Of a DNA stretch of 64,000 bases, positions 43,040 through 50,765 are shown in pieces. The DNA lies in assembly GCF_002563715.1 (NCBI RefSeq), contig NZ_PDJJ01000001.1, forward strand, positions 1,798,001 to 1,862,000, read 5' to 3'. The notes beneath the pieces were generated by a model. The model saw nothing but the letters and a program-made list of their open reading frames with translations, ran no database searches and was not told the origin of the DNA. Numbering within the stretch: the stretch's first letter is position 1; each line of letters starts with the position of its first letter. The stretch comes from Isoptericola jiangsuensis. Lineage in GTDB: Bacteria; Actinomycetota; Actinomycetes; Actinomycetales; Cellulomonadaceae. The translations under genes were made by a program, and so were the position numbers.

Positions 43040-43516
43040 CTACACGCCGCCGCCGACGCTCCGTGAACCTGCCCGCGCCAGCACCCCCGCGACGTCCGGG
43101 GGACGCCACCCGGCGGGCTTGAGCACCTTGCCGTCGGCGCGGCGCACGGCGGTGCCGTCGGGGCCGAGCTTGGCCAGGTTCGAGGCGTGCACCTCGGTGA
43201 ACACCTCGTCGCCCGGGATGCCGCACTCCAGCTCCAGGCCGTGCAGGACGTAGCGCAGGTCGACGGTCGCGTCCGCCGTCGCGACGAGGTCCGCGCCGTC
43301 GGTCGGGCCGGCGACGACCTCCTCGACCGCACGCTCGACGACGGAGCGCGCGGCCGGCCCCAGGATCGCGCCGGTGAGCTCGGCGAACTCCTCGGCGACC
43401 AGCCGGTAGCGCATCCGCAGCCGGTCGTCGGGCAGGGTCAGGTCCGGCGGGCCGGTCGACACCGGCACGTCGAACGCCTCGTGGAACTCCCGCACCAGCT
43501 CTCGTTCGTCGACCAT
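43040..43516 (-). CDS. MazG/PRA-PH-like nucleotide pyrophosphohydrolase
   Basis: A 158-residue all-alpha NTP-pyrophosphohydrolase-type protein. It has the metal-binding VAEEFAEL and the later DATVDLRYVLHGLELECG pair that complete the MazG-like ExxE/ExxD site, then an HASNLAKLGPDG segment common to phage and bacterial PRA-PH-like proteins. It probably hydrolyses a non-canonical nucleoside triphosphate. The gene is monocistronic and lies 16 bp after the GH15 gene on the same strand. Confidence 0.78.
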   Translation of the reverse strand: MVDERELVREFHEAFDVPVSTGPPDLTLPDDRLRMRYRLVAEEFAELTGAILGPAARSVVERAVEEVVAGPTDGADLVATADATVDLRYVLHGLELECGIPGDEVFTEVHASNLAKLGPDGTAVRRADGKVLKPAGWRPPDVAGVLARAGSRSVGGGV

Positions 43517-43532
43517 GCCCGTACTGTCGCAC

Positions 43533-45380
43533 TCACCGGGGCGGTTGCCCGCGCATCCCCGCCAGGAGCGTCGCGGGCCCGTGGTCGCCGGACAGGATGC
43601 GGGCGGAGTTCACCAGCCCGACGTGGCTGAACGCCTGCGGCACGTTCCCCAGCTGGCGGCCCGCGACGACGTCGTACTCCTCGGCGAGCAGACCCAGGTC
43701 GTTGCGCAGCCCGAGCAGCCGCTCGAACAGCGCCCGGGCCTCGGCGACGCGGCCCACCCCGTGCAGCGCGTCCACCAGCCAGAAGCTGCACACGAGGAAC
43801 GTGCCCTCGTCGCCGGGCAGCCCGTCCACGCCGTCGTCGGCGGGCGTCCGGTAGCGCAGCAGCAGGCCGTCGTGGCTCAGCTCGCGCTGCACCGCGTCCA
43901 CCGTGCCGACGATGCGGTGGTCGGTCCACGGCAGGAACCCGACCCGGGGCAGGAGCAGCAGCGACGCGTCGAGCCCGTCCGACCCGTAGAACTGGGTGAA
44001 CGTGTTCCGCTCGGCGTCGTAGCCGTGCCGCAGCACGTCCGTGCGGATGTCGTCGCGCAGCGCCCGCCAGCGGTCCACCGGACCGTCCAGCCCGGCCGTC
44101 TCGTGCGCGCGCACCATCGCCGCGACGCCCGCCCACGCCATCACCCGGGAGTGGACGAACGCCCGCCGGGGCCCGCGCACCTCCCACAGGCCGTTGTCGA
44201 CGTCGTCCCAGTGGCCCTCGAGGAAGTCCAGGAGGGCCTTCTGCAGCGTCCAGGTGTCGGCGTCGTCCTCGACACCGTCCGAGCGGGCGAGGTGCAGGGA
44301 CACCAGGACCTCGCCCCACACGTCGAGCTGGAGCTGCTCGGCCGCGGCGTTGCCGACCCGTACCGGCGCGCTGCCCTCGTAGCCGGGCAGCCAGTCGAGC
44401 GTCGCCTCCGGGATGCGGCGGCGACCGTCGAGCCCGTACACGATGCGCAGCCGCGCCGGGTCGCCCGCGACGGCGCGCAGCAGCCACTCCCGCCATGCGC
44501 GGGCCTCGGACGTGTGCCCGGTGCTCAGCAGCGCGAGGAGCGTGAACGACGCGTCCCGCAGCCAGCAGTAGCGGTAGTCCCAGTTGCGGACCCCGCCGAC
44601 CTGCTCGGGCAGCGACGTCGTGGCCGCCGCGGCGATGCCCCCGGTGGGGTCGTAGACCAGGGACTTCAGGGTGATGAGCGAACGCCGCACGGCGTCGGGC
44701 CACTCGCCGTCGTACCGCGTCCCGCCGATCCAGTCCTCCCAGAACGCGAGGGTGTCGGCGAGCGCCTGGTCGGCGTCGCACGGCTCCGGGCCGAGGTCGT
44801 GCGACCGGTGATGGGTGAGGACGAACGCCACCCGGTCTCCCGCGGCGACGTCGAAGCGCGAGCGCACGGCCCCGTCGGCCAGGGAGATCTCCTGCGGGAC
44901 CGGAGCGGTGAGGGTGAGGGTGTCCGGGCCGGCCACCGCCGCGACCGTGCCCGCGCCCAGGTGGCCCAGCAGCGTGCCCTCCCGGTCCGTCAGCCAGGGC
45001 ACCACGTTCCCGTGGTCGAAACGCGGCACGGTCTCGCTGACCACGGTGACCCGCCCCGACAGCCCCTCCACGATCCGCACGAGCGTCGGGTTGCCCCGCC
45101 GCGGCGGCATGAGGTCGGTCACCCGGACGTGCCCGTCCGGGGTCTCCCACTCCGTCTCCAGCACCAGCGACTCGCCCCGGTACCGGCGGCGGGTGCACAG
45201 GCCCTCCGTCGCCGGCGCCAGACGCCAGAAGCCGTGACGGTCGTCCCCCAGCAGTGCCGCGAAGCAGGCCGGGTCGTCCAGGTCCGGCAGGCACAACCAG
45301 TCCACCGACCCGTCCCGCCCCACGAGCGCGGTGGTCCGCAGGTCGCCCACGACCCCGTAGTCCTCGATGCGCAGCGCCAT
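43533..45380 (-). CDS. GH15 family glycosidase (trehalase/glucoamylase-like)
   Basis: A 615-residue cytoplasmic GH15 protein: N-terminal beta-sandwich (MALRIEDYGVVGD...SVDWLCLP) and a C-terminal (alpha/alpha)6 barrel with GGVRNWDYRYCWLRDASFTL, EATLDWLPGYEGSAPVRVGNAAAEQLQLD and GTFLVCSFWLVDAL, which hold the catalytic acids. Actinobacterial members of this type include trehalases. The ATG at 45380 fits the conserved start; a GTG lies 9 bases earlier. No signal peptide is present. It faces the tRNA-Leu gene. Confidence 0.9.
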   Translation of the reverse strand: MALRIEDYGVVGDLRTTALVGRDGSVDWLCLPDLDDPACFAALLGDDRHGFWRLAPATEGLCTRRRYRGESLVLETEWETPDGHVRVTDLMPPRRGNPTLVRIVEGLSGRVTVVSETVPRFDHGNVVPWLTDREGTLLGHLGAGTVAAVAGPDTLTLTAPVPQEISLADGAVRSRFDVAAGDRVAFVLTHHRSHDLGPEPCDADQALADTLAFWEDWIGGTRYDGEWPDAVRRSLITLKSLVYDPTGGIAAAATTSLPEQVGGVRNWDYRYCWLRDASFTLLALLSTGHTSEARAWREWLLRAVAGDPARLRIVYGLDGRRRIPEATLDWLPGYEGSAPVRVGNAAAEQLQLDVWGEVLVSLHLARSDGVEDDADTWTLQKALLDFLEGHWDDVDNGLWEVRGPRRAFVHSRVMAWAGVAAMVRAHETAGLDGPVDRWRALRDDIRTDVLRHGYDAERNTFTQFYGSDGLDASLLLLPRVGFLPWTDHRIVGTVDAVQRELSHDGLLLRYRTPADDGVDGLPGDEGTFLVCSFWLVDALHGVGRVAEARALFERLLGLRNDLGLLAEEYDVVAGRQLGNVPQAFSHVGLVNSARILSGDHGPATLLAGMRGQPPR

Positions 45381-45505
45381 CGGGCTCACGCTAGGTCAGG
45401 GCCGTGACCTGCGCCACCGTCCGGTGATTTGTAGTTCGGGGTCCGTGCCGTGCTATGTTTTTCCAGCACCAAGACGAGGCGGGAACGCCTCGCCGAGGTC
45501 CACCT

Positions 45506-45589
45506 GTCCGGGTGGCGGAATGGCAGACGCGCTAGCTTGAGGTGCTAGTGCCCGTTAAGGGCGTGGGGGTTCAAGTCCCCCTCCGGACA
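45506..45589 (+). tRNA. tRNA-Leu (anticodon GAG)
   Basis: An 84-nt cloverleaf: acceptor GTCCGGG/TCCGGAC (one G-U), anticodon stem CTAGC/GCTAG with loop TTGAGGT giving anticodon GAG (45539-45541), a long variable arm typical of Leu (TGCCCGTTAAGGGCG), and the T arm GGGGGTTCAAGTCCCCC. CCA is not encoded. It stands at the left border of the accessory island. Confidence 0.97.
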
Positions 45590-45610
45590 CTCGTTGAGAC
45601 AGCGACGACG

Positions 45611-45642
45611 AAGGCCTCCTGGGTCCACAACCAGGGGGTCTT
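45611..45642 (+). terminator. tRNA-Leu terminator
   Basis: AAGGCCTCCTGG-GTCCACAA-CCAGGGGGTCTT folds into a 12-bp stem (two G-U pairs) with an 8-nt loop 21 bp after the tRNA. Confidence 0.75.
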
Positions 45643-45685
45643 CTGTCGTATCCGGCCTCTTCCTCGGCAGGGGAGGTTCCCGAGA

Positions 45686-45727
45686 GTGTTCCCACGGGAG
45701 GGGCTCTGTGTTCCCGTGGGTGTTCCC
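45686..45727 (+). repeat. GTGTTCCC repeats between tRNA-Leu and the transposase remnant
   Basis: GTGTTCCC occurs at 45686-45693, 45708-45715 and 45720-45727, and GTTCCC again at 45676-45681, giving spacings of 12, 22 and 12 bp. CCCACGGG and CCCGTGGG form an inverted pair within. No gene is seen between 45590 and 45891. The cluster could be protein-binding sites left from an integration event, or chance. Confidence 0.4.
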
Positions 45728-45891
45728 AGGTGCCTCGGCGGGCGGCGTTGGCCCAGGTGGGGGCGGTGTCCGGAGGGGGACGGGCGCCCCACCCGGGACG
45801 AGGTTCAGCGCCCGCGTCCTCAGGTCGGCGCGCCGCTGCGAGGCGAGGAGGTCTCGCCGACTGTGTCCGCGCGGCTCGGTCCCGCCGGCAG

Positions 45892-46480
45892 CACGCCGGT
45901 CTCGTCGAGGCCGTGGCCGCGAACCTGCCCGGCGCCACGTGGCAGCGATGCCGCACGCACTACGCCGCCGACCTGATGAGCATCTGCCCCAAGAGCATGT
46001 GGCCCGCCGTGAAGGCGATGCTGCACTCGGTCTACGACCAGCCCGACGCCAAGGCGGTGCAGGCCCAGTTCGACCGGCTGCTCGACTACGTCGGCGGCAA
46101 GCTGCTCGAGGTCGCCGAGCACCTGGACGCCGCCCGCGCCGACATCCTGGCGTTCACCGACTTCCCGAAGGACGTGTGGACCCAGATCTGGTCGAACAAC
46201 CCGACCGAACGGCTCAACCGCGAGATCCGCCGCCGCACCGACGCCGTGGGCATCTTCCCCAACCGAAGCGCGGTGGTGCGCCTGGTCGGGGCCGTGCTGG
46301 CCGAACAGACCGACGAATGGGCCGAAGGCCGCCGCTACCTCGGCCTCGAAGTCCTCGCCCGATGCCGCCTGAGCCCGGTCACCAACACGTCGACGGAGGT
46401 GAACACCGACCCCATGCTCGAACTCAGCGCGTAACCCAAGAAGGATCACCGAGCGCTACACCACTCCCAGGGGCTTGACC
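45892..46480 (+). mobile_element. IS256-type (mutator) transposase remnant with right end
   Basis: From 45892 to 46434 the frame encodes the C-terminal 180 residues of an IS256-family transposase, starting at [24 protein letters not shown] and running through [35 protein letters not shown] to the normal C-terminus. The N-terminal half, with most of the DDE site, is missing; only the final catalytic Glu region remains. The bases near 46455-46480 (GCTACACCACT...) look like the usual right-end sequence of this family. It is a decayed insertion marking the island border. Confidence 0.85.
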
Positions 46481-46840
46481 CCCGGACGGGACGGTGCGCG
46501 GGGTGTCGCTCAACCACGACGCCTCGGTTGCGTCGACGACTGGCTCTACTGACGAATTGCCGGTCTCTGGCCGACAACGTCCGGGTGACGCCGCGTGCGG
46601 GTCGAGCCGGACAGCCACGCGAGGGTGGCCCGCCGCACACGTCGGCCCCCCCGCGGACCGCCTCGCGGTCGAATGGCGCCGTGACGGCGCGGTCGCCATT
46701 GTCGGCGTGCTCCATGGGATCGCCGTCGAGTTCGTCGCGGACGACAGCCCGCTCGCGCCGATCGCGGGGGTGGGTTCGCTGACGGGGGCGGCCACCAGTG
46801 CGCTTCGGTGCACCAGCAGTGCAACAGAGGCGCTTGGAGA
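46481..46840. other. 360 bp without a recognisable gene
   Basis: Between the IS right end and the flavoprotein gene I see no convincing gene. A plus-strand frame from 46494 stays open, with LAVEWRRDGAVAIVGVLHG and VEFVADDSPLAPIAG, and runs into the antisense of the next gene; it matches no family I know and may be a gene fragment from the insertion event. Confidence 0.4.
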
Positions 46841-48493
46841 TCAGTGTGCGGACCGGCCCATCAGCCGCGCGGCGCGGAGGCCGAACACGGCGGCGGGTCC
46901 GATGGTCGCGCCGGGACCGGGGTAGGTGCGGCCCATCACCGAGGCGGAGTTGTTTCCGGAGGCGAACAGGCCCTCGATGACGGTCCCGTCCTCCCGGAGC
47001 GCCCTCCCGTCGGCGTCCGTGACCACGCCACCCTTGGTCCCGAGGTCGCCGACGACCAGGCGGTACGCGGTGAACGGTCCGTGCTCGAGCGGGGCAAGGG
47101 TGGGGTTGGGGCGGACGGTGGGATCGGCGTAGTACCGGTCGTAGGCGGAGTTGCCGCGACCGAAGTCGCCGTCGACACCGCCGCGGGCGAAGCCGTTGAA
47201 GCGTCGGACGGTGTCGTGCAGGGTCCGGTGGTCGATGCCCATGGCTCCCGCGAGCTCGGCGAGGGTCCGGCCCCGGACCTGGATGCCTGCGTCCTTGATC
47301 GCCCGGACGAACCGGGGGTCCATGGAGAAGGTGCGGAAGTAGCGCCACGGGTACCGGCCGTCCACGATCATCCAGTAGGGTCCCTTGCCGCCGTCGTGGG
47401 CGAGCATGTGGTGGCCGAGGTCGACGTACGACTCGGACTCGTTGGCGAACCGGTGGCCGTGGGAGTCCACGATGAGGGAGTGCGGCATCGACCGTTCCCC
47501 GACGACGAAGGTGCCGCTCCTGGTGCCAGGTAGGGGCGCGATGGAGGCGCCCCACCAGGCGTCGTCCATGAGCTCGAGGGCCGCTCCCACCTCCTGCGCG
47601 GCCGCGATCGGGGTGCCCAGGTTGCCGGGGTTCCCGGACGGCGCCCCGTCGATCCCGTGGTACTTCTGGCGCCACTCGGGGTTCGACTCGAACCCGCCGC
47701 CTGCCAGCATCACGCCCTGGCGGGCGCGCACCGTCACGGTCTCCTGGCCGCGCTCCACACGGACGCCGACGACCCGACCCTCCTCGACCACGAGGCTCTC
47801 CAGAGGTGAGCTCAACCACAGCGGGACGCCGCCGTCGACGAAGACCGCTTTGCCGAAGGCGGTCGCCCACGCGGTGCCGATGCCGACGAGACGCTTGCCC
47901 CGCACGAGACCGCCTGCGATCCGTCCGACGACCTGGGCGCCGCGCACCATCCCCGAGAGCGTCGACCACGCACGATTGAGCAGCCAGACGTCGTTGGTCA
48001 TCGCGGGGAGCGCGACGGTCACCCGCAGGGTGTCCCAGAGGTCCCCGAGAACCTTCGAGTCCAAGGGTTTGACCTCGATGGCGCGCCCGATCTTGCCTCC
48101 GGGGAGCTCCGGGTAGTAGTCGGGGGTGTCGGTGGCGCGAGCGAAGACGACGCCGTACTTCTCGGCGGTCGCGACGAAGTCGTCGATGCCGTCGACGAAC
48201 GCCTCCTTGCGCGTCCGGTCGGACGCGCGCCCCACGCTCCCCACGCTGGCCTCGAGGTAGTCGAGCGCCTCGGCCCGGGAGTCGGCCACGCCGTCACGCT
48301 GCATGAGCGCGTTGTTCGGGAACCACATGCCGCCACCCGACATCGCGGTGCTGCCGCCCCACTTGTCCGTCGACTCGAGTACGAGCACGGACAAGCCTTC
48401 GTCGATGGCTCCGAGCGCTGTGGCGAGGGCGGCGCCCCCCGAACCCACCACGACGACGTCGAAGGTCTGTTCCGTAGCGTGGCCGGTCTGCAT
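46841..48493 (-). CDS. FAD-dependent dehydrogenase, 3-ketosteroid-Delta1-dehydrogenase-like
   Basis: A 550-residue flavoprotein of the KstD/fumarate-reductase group: FAD loop VVVVGSGGAALATALGA (about 12-28), GGSTAMSGGGMWFPNN, ALELMDDAWWG, then VVGDLGTKGGVVTDADGRALR and a C-terminal SASVMGRTYPGPGATIGPA, which holds the Tyr and Gly that fix the C3 oxygen in KstD. It probably introduces a double bond next to a keto group in a steroid or terpenoid-like ring. AAGGAG precedes the ATG. The TetR gene 110 bp upstream is on the same strand. Confidence 0.82.
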   Translation of the reverse strand: MQTGHATEQTFDVVVVGSGGAALATALGAIDEGLSVLVLESTDKWGGSTAMSGGGMWFPNNALMQRDGVADSRAEALDYLEASVGSVGRASDRTRKEAFVDGIDDFVATAEKYGVVFARATDTPDYYPELPGGKIGRAIEVKPLDSKVLGDLWDTLRVTVALPAMTNDVWLLNRAWSTLSGMVRGAQVVGRIAGGLVRGKRLVGIGTAWATAFGKAVFVDGGVPLWLSSPLESLVVEEGRVVGVRVERGQETVTVRARQGVMLAGGGFESNPEWRQKYHGIDGAPSGNPGNLGTPIAAAQEVGAALELMDDAWWGASIAPLPGTRSGTFVVGERSMPHSLIVDSHGHRFANESESYVDLGHHMLAHDGGKGPYWMIVDGRYPWRYFRTFSMDPRFVRAIKDAGIQVRGRTLAELAGAMGIDHRTLHDTVRRFNGFARGGVDGDFGRGNSAYDRYYADPTVRPNPTLAPLEHGPFTAYRLVVGDLGTKGGVVTDADGRALREDGTVIEGLFASGNNSASVMGRTYPGPGATIGPAAVFGLRAARLMGRSAH

Positions 48494-48603
48494 GGGAGCT
48501 CCTTCTGCCTCCAGTACCGGACATCAGTGTCCGGCAATGGCGTTCAGGATGCCCTCGGGCGGTGGCGGTGTCAACTGGTCCTCGCCTGCGGAACGAGGGT
48601 CGC

Positions 48604-49251
48604 TCAGCCGTCCGACTGCTGGTCGACCGCCGGCGTCGCGATCAGACGCATGAACACCTCGAGGAGCGGCAGCACGTCACGGTCGGGGTCCATGAGCGCC
48701 TGGATGCGGAGGCCGTCGATCATCGCCTGGAGCATCGTGACCTTGTCGTCGGCGCTGAGCTCGTCGCCGTCGTCGGCGGTGCCGAACCGCCTGCTCGACA
48801 GGTAGCCCCGCATCCGTTCTCGCCGGGCGGCGAAGAAGTCGTGGGCAGGGTGTTCGGGGTTCGTCGCGGCGACGGAGACGGCCAACCAGTTGCGTCCCTG
48901 CTCGGGACGCGAGAAGTCGTCGGCCAGGACGCCGGAGAGCACGCGTTCCGGCGGCACCTGGGCCTCGATGATGTGACGCGCGAACTCCTCGTCGTCGGCG
49001 TCCCTCTGTGCCAGGGCTGCCACCAGCAGGTCGTCCTTGCTCGCGAAGTGCCGGAGCAGCGCGGCGTGGGTGACGTCCGCACGAGCGGCGATGTCGCGCA
49101 GGGAGGACCGTTCGTAGCCGTGCTCGGCGATGCTCGCCAGGGCCGCGCGCACGATCTGGGCCCGGCGCGCCGGTGTTGACGCGTTCGGGCCGCGCCGACG
49201 CGCGCGGGGTGCGGCGGGGGTCTGCGCCGCTGCTGGATCCGAGCTCTTCAT
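48604..49251 (-). CDS. TetR-family regulator of the glycoside island
   Basis: A 215-residue TetR protein (ATG at 49251; an in-frame GTG lies at 49257). The helix-turn-helix is around residues 40-65 (LRDIAARADVTHAALLRHF). The C-terminal TetR_C part resembles the BetI/sugar-linked type, but not specifically enough to name a ligand. It is divergent from the symporter/GH78/GH1 genes, and two palindromes in the shared intergenic region are its likely targets. Confidence 0.83.
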   Translation of the reverse strand: MKSSDPAAAQTPAAPRARRRGPNASTPARRAQIVRAALASIAEHGYERSSLRDIAARADVTHAALLRHFASKDDLLVAALAQRDADDEEFARHIIEAQVPPERVLSGVLADDFSRPEQGRNWLAVSVAATNPEHPAHDFFAARRERMRGYLSSRRFGTADDGDELSADDKVTMLQAMIDGLRIQALMDPDRDVLPLLEVFMRLIATPAVDQQSDG

Positions 49252-49297
49252 GTCCACCTGTCCGAGTCTGGCACCACCTGGAAGCGGCTTGCCAAAT

Positions 49298-49343
49298 AGT
49301 AACCACCATGGTTACTATCTGTCACTGTAACCACGGTGGTTAC
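49298..49343. promoter_or_regulatory. Tandem TetR operators
   Basis: Two palindromes with the same core: AGTAACCA-CCA-TGGTTACT (49298-49316) and GTAACCA-CGG-TGGTTAC (49327-49343), centres 28 bp apart. They sit between the TetR and symporter genes, in an AT-rich stretch that should hold both promoters, so the TetR protein probably represses both directions. Confidence 0.8.
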
Positions 49344-49402
49344 TTTTATCGGCCGGTCGGTGTCCTCGGGCAGCGTGGTCGTGACGGGCAGTGGAGGAGT
49401 CG

Positions 49403-50740
49403 ATGGTGACCAGGGGGACGCCGGCCGCGGACGGAACGGCGTACGGCTCGGGCGTCGCGTGTTCCGAGGCCGCCACGGAGGAACGATCCTCGTCCGCGCC
49501 GGTCGTGACGCCGCCTCTGACGTCCGGCGACATCTGCTGGCTCATGCTCGCCACGTTCGGCGCATCGATGGCCGTGATGGTGCCGCTCTCGTACGGCGTC
49601 GCCGTGCGTGTCACCGAGCTCGCCCCCGGGCGTGACGAGATGCTCGGCTTCGTCATCGGCGCGGCGCAGCTCGTCTACCTCCTGGCCAGCCCTCTCGTCG
49701 GGATCTGGAGCGACGGCACACGTTCCCGCTGGGGGCGTCGGACGCCGTTCCTGTACCTCGGCGCCGCCGTCGGTCTCGTTGGTGTGGTGATCGTGGGTGC
49801 CGCCCCGAGCCTCCTGGTCCTCGGTTTCGGCTGGGTGCTCGGCATGTCGGGCTGGTCGATCGTCGGCGCCGCGCTGCAGAACCTCCAGGCCGACAAGCTT
49901 CCCGAGGCGCAGCGGGGCAAGGTCTCGGCGCTCACCGGACTCATGTCCCAGGTCGGGCCGGTGATCGGCATCGGCATCGCGTACGCCGTGTCGTCGAGCA
50001 CGATGCTCGTCCTTGTCGTCCCGGGCGTGATCGGAGCGCTCCTGATCGCCGCCTTCCCGCTGGTCAAGGCGGAAGGCAGCTCCCTGGAGCTCCCCCGGCG
50101 TGCCCCCGCCACCGTGAGGTCGATCGTCCTCAGCTACGGCTTCAGCGTGCGCAGGTACCCTGACTTCGCCTGGGTCTGGGTCGGACGGTTCGTCTTCTTC
50201 GTCGGCCTGTACTTCAACACCACGTTCGGCACCTTCTTCTACGCCCAACGCCTGGGGTTGACGGTGCGCGACGTCGCGGGCGTCGTGGCCGCCATCGGCC
50301 TGGTCGGCGTGGTCGCCGCTGCCACGGGCTCCCTCGCCGGCGGCTTCCTCTCCGACCGGCTGCGGCGGCGTCGGCCCTTCGTGCTGGTCGCAGCGCTCCT
50401 GTTCGCCGGTGGCTCGGTGGTCCTGGCGACCGCGTGGTCGCTGCCCCACATCGTCGCCGGGTCCATGCTCGTGCAGCTCGCGATCGCCATGTACGCCACG
50501 GTCGACCAGGCGATCGCCTACGCGGTGCTCCCCGAACGGGACCAGGCAGGCCGGTACATGGCCGTCCTGCAGTTCGCGCAGCGGATCCCGAGCGCGGTGG
50601 CGCCTGTCGTCGCGGGTGTCGTGATCACCGTCGGTTCTGCGGGCGACGTCAAGAACTTCACGCTCCTCTACCTGACCGGCGCCGTCTTCGCGCTGCTGGG
50701 CGGACTGATCGTCCTGCTCAAGGTCAAGGCCGCCCGCTGA
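49403..50740 (+). CDS. MFS/GPH-type glycoside symporter
   Basis: A 445-residue transporter with about 12 hydrophobic helices. The cytoplasmic-loop motif SPLVGIWSDGTRSRWGRRTPFL (after helix 2) is typical of sucrose/GPH-like symporters, and a matching GFLSDRLRRRRPF loop is found in the second half. The first 45 residues are a hydrophilic extension. The ATG at 49403 has GGAGGAG upstream. The gene leads the operon with GH78 and GH1, so it likely imports rhamnosylated or glucosylated compounds. Confidence 0.85.
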   Translation: MVTRGTPAADGTAYGSGVACSEAATEERSSSAPVVTPPLTSGDICWLMLATFGASMAVMVPLSYGVAVRVTELAPGRDEMLGFVIGAAQLVYLLASPLVGIWSDGTRSRWGRRTPFLYLGAAVGLVGVVIVGAAPSLLVLGFGWVLGMSGWSIVGAALQNLQADKLPEAQRGKVSALTGLMSQVGPVIGIGIAYAVSSSTMLVLVVPGVIGALLIAAFPLVKAEGSSLELPRRAPATVRSIVLSYGFSVRRYPDFAWVWVGRFVFFVGLYFNTTFGTFFYAQRLGLTVRDVAGVVAAIGLVGVVAAATGSLAGGFLSDRLRRRRPFVLVAALLFAGGSVVLATAWSLPHIVAGSMLVQLAIAMYATVDQAIAYAVLPERDQAGRYMAVLQFAQRIPSAVAPVVAGVVITVGSAGDVKNFTLLYLTGAVFALLGGLIVLLKVKAAR

Positions 50741-50765
50741 TCCGTCCACCGGAGGAAACCTCACC

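Noticed and set aside
45686-45727. Confirmed attachment site next to tRNA-Leu
   Set aside because: No integrase and no second copy of the tRNA 3' end are visible in the window, so the repeats are only suggestive.
46494-46925. A possible plus-strand gene between the IS remnant and the flavoprotein gene
   Set aside because: It runs antisense into the flavoprotein gene, has no ribosome-binding site and matches no known family; treated as debris.
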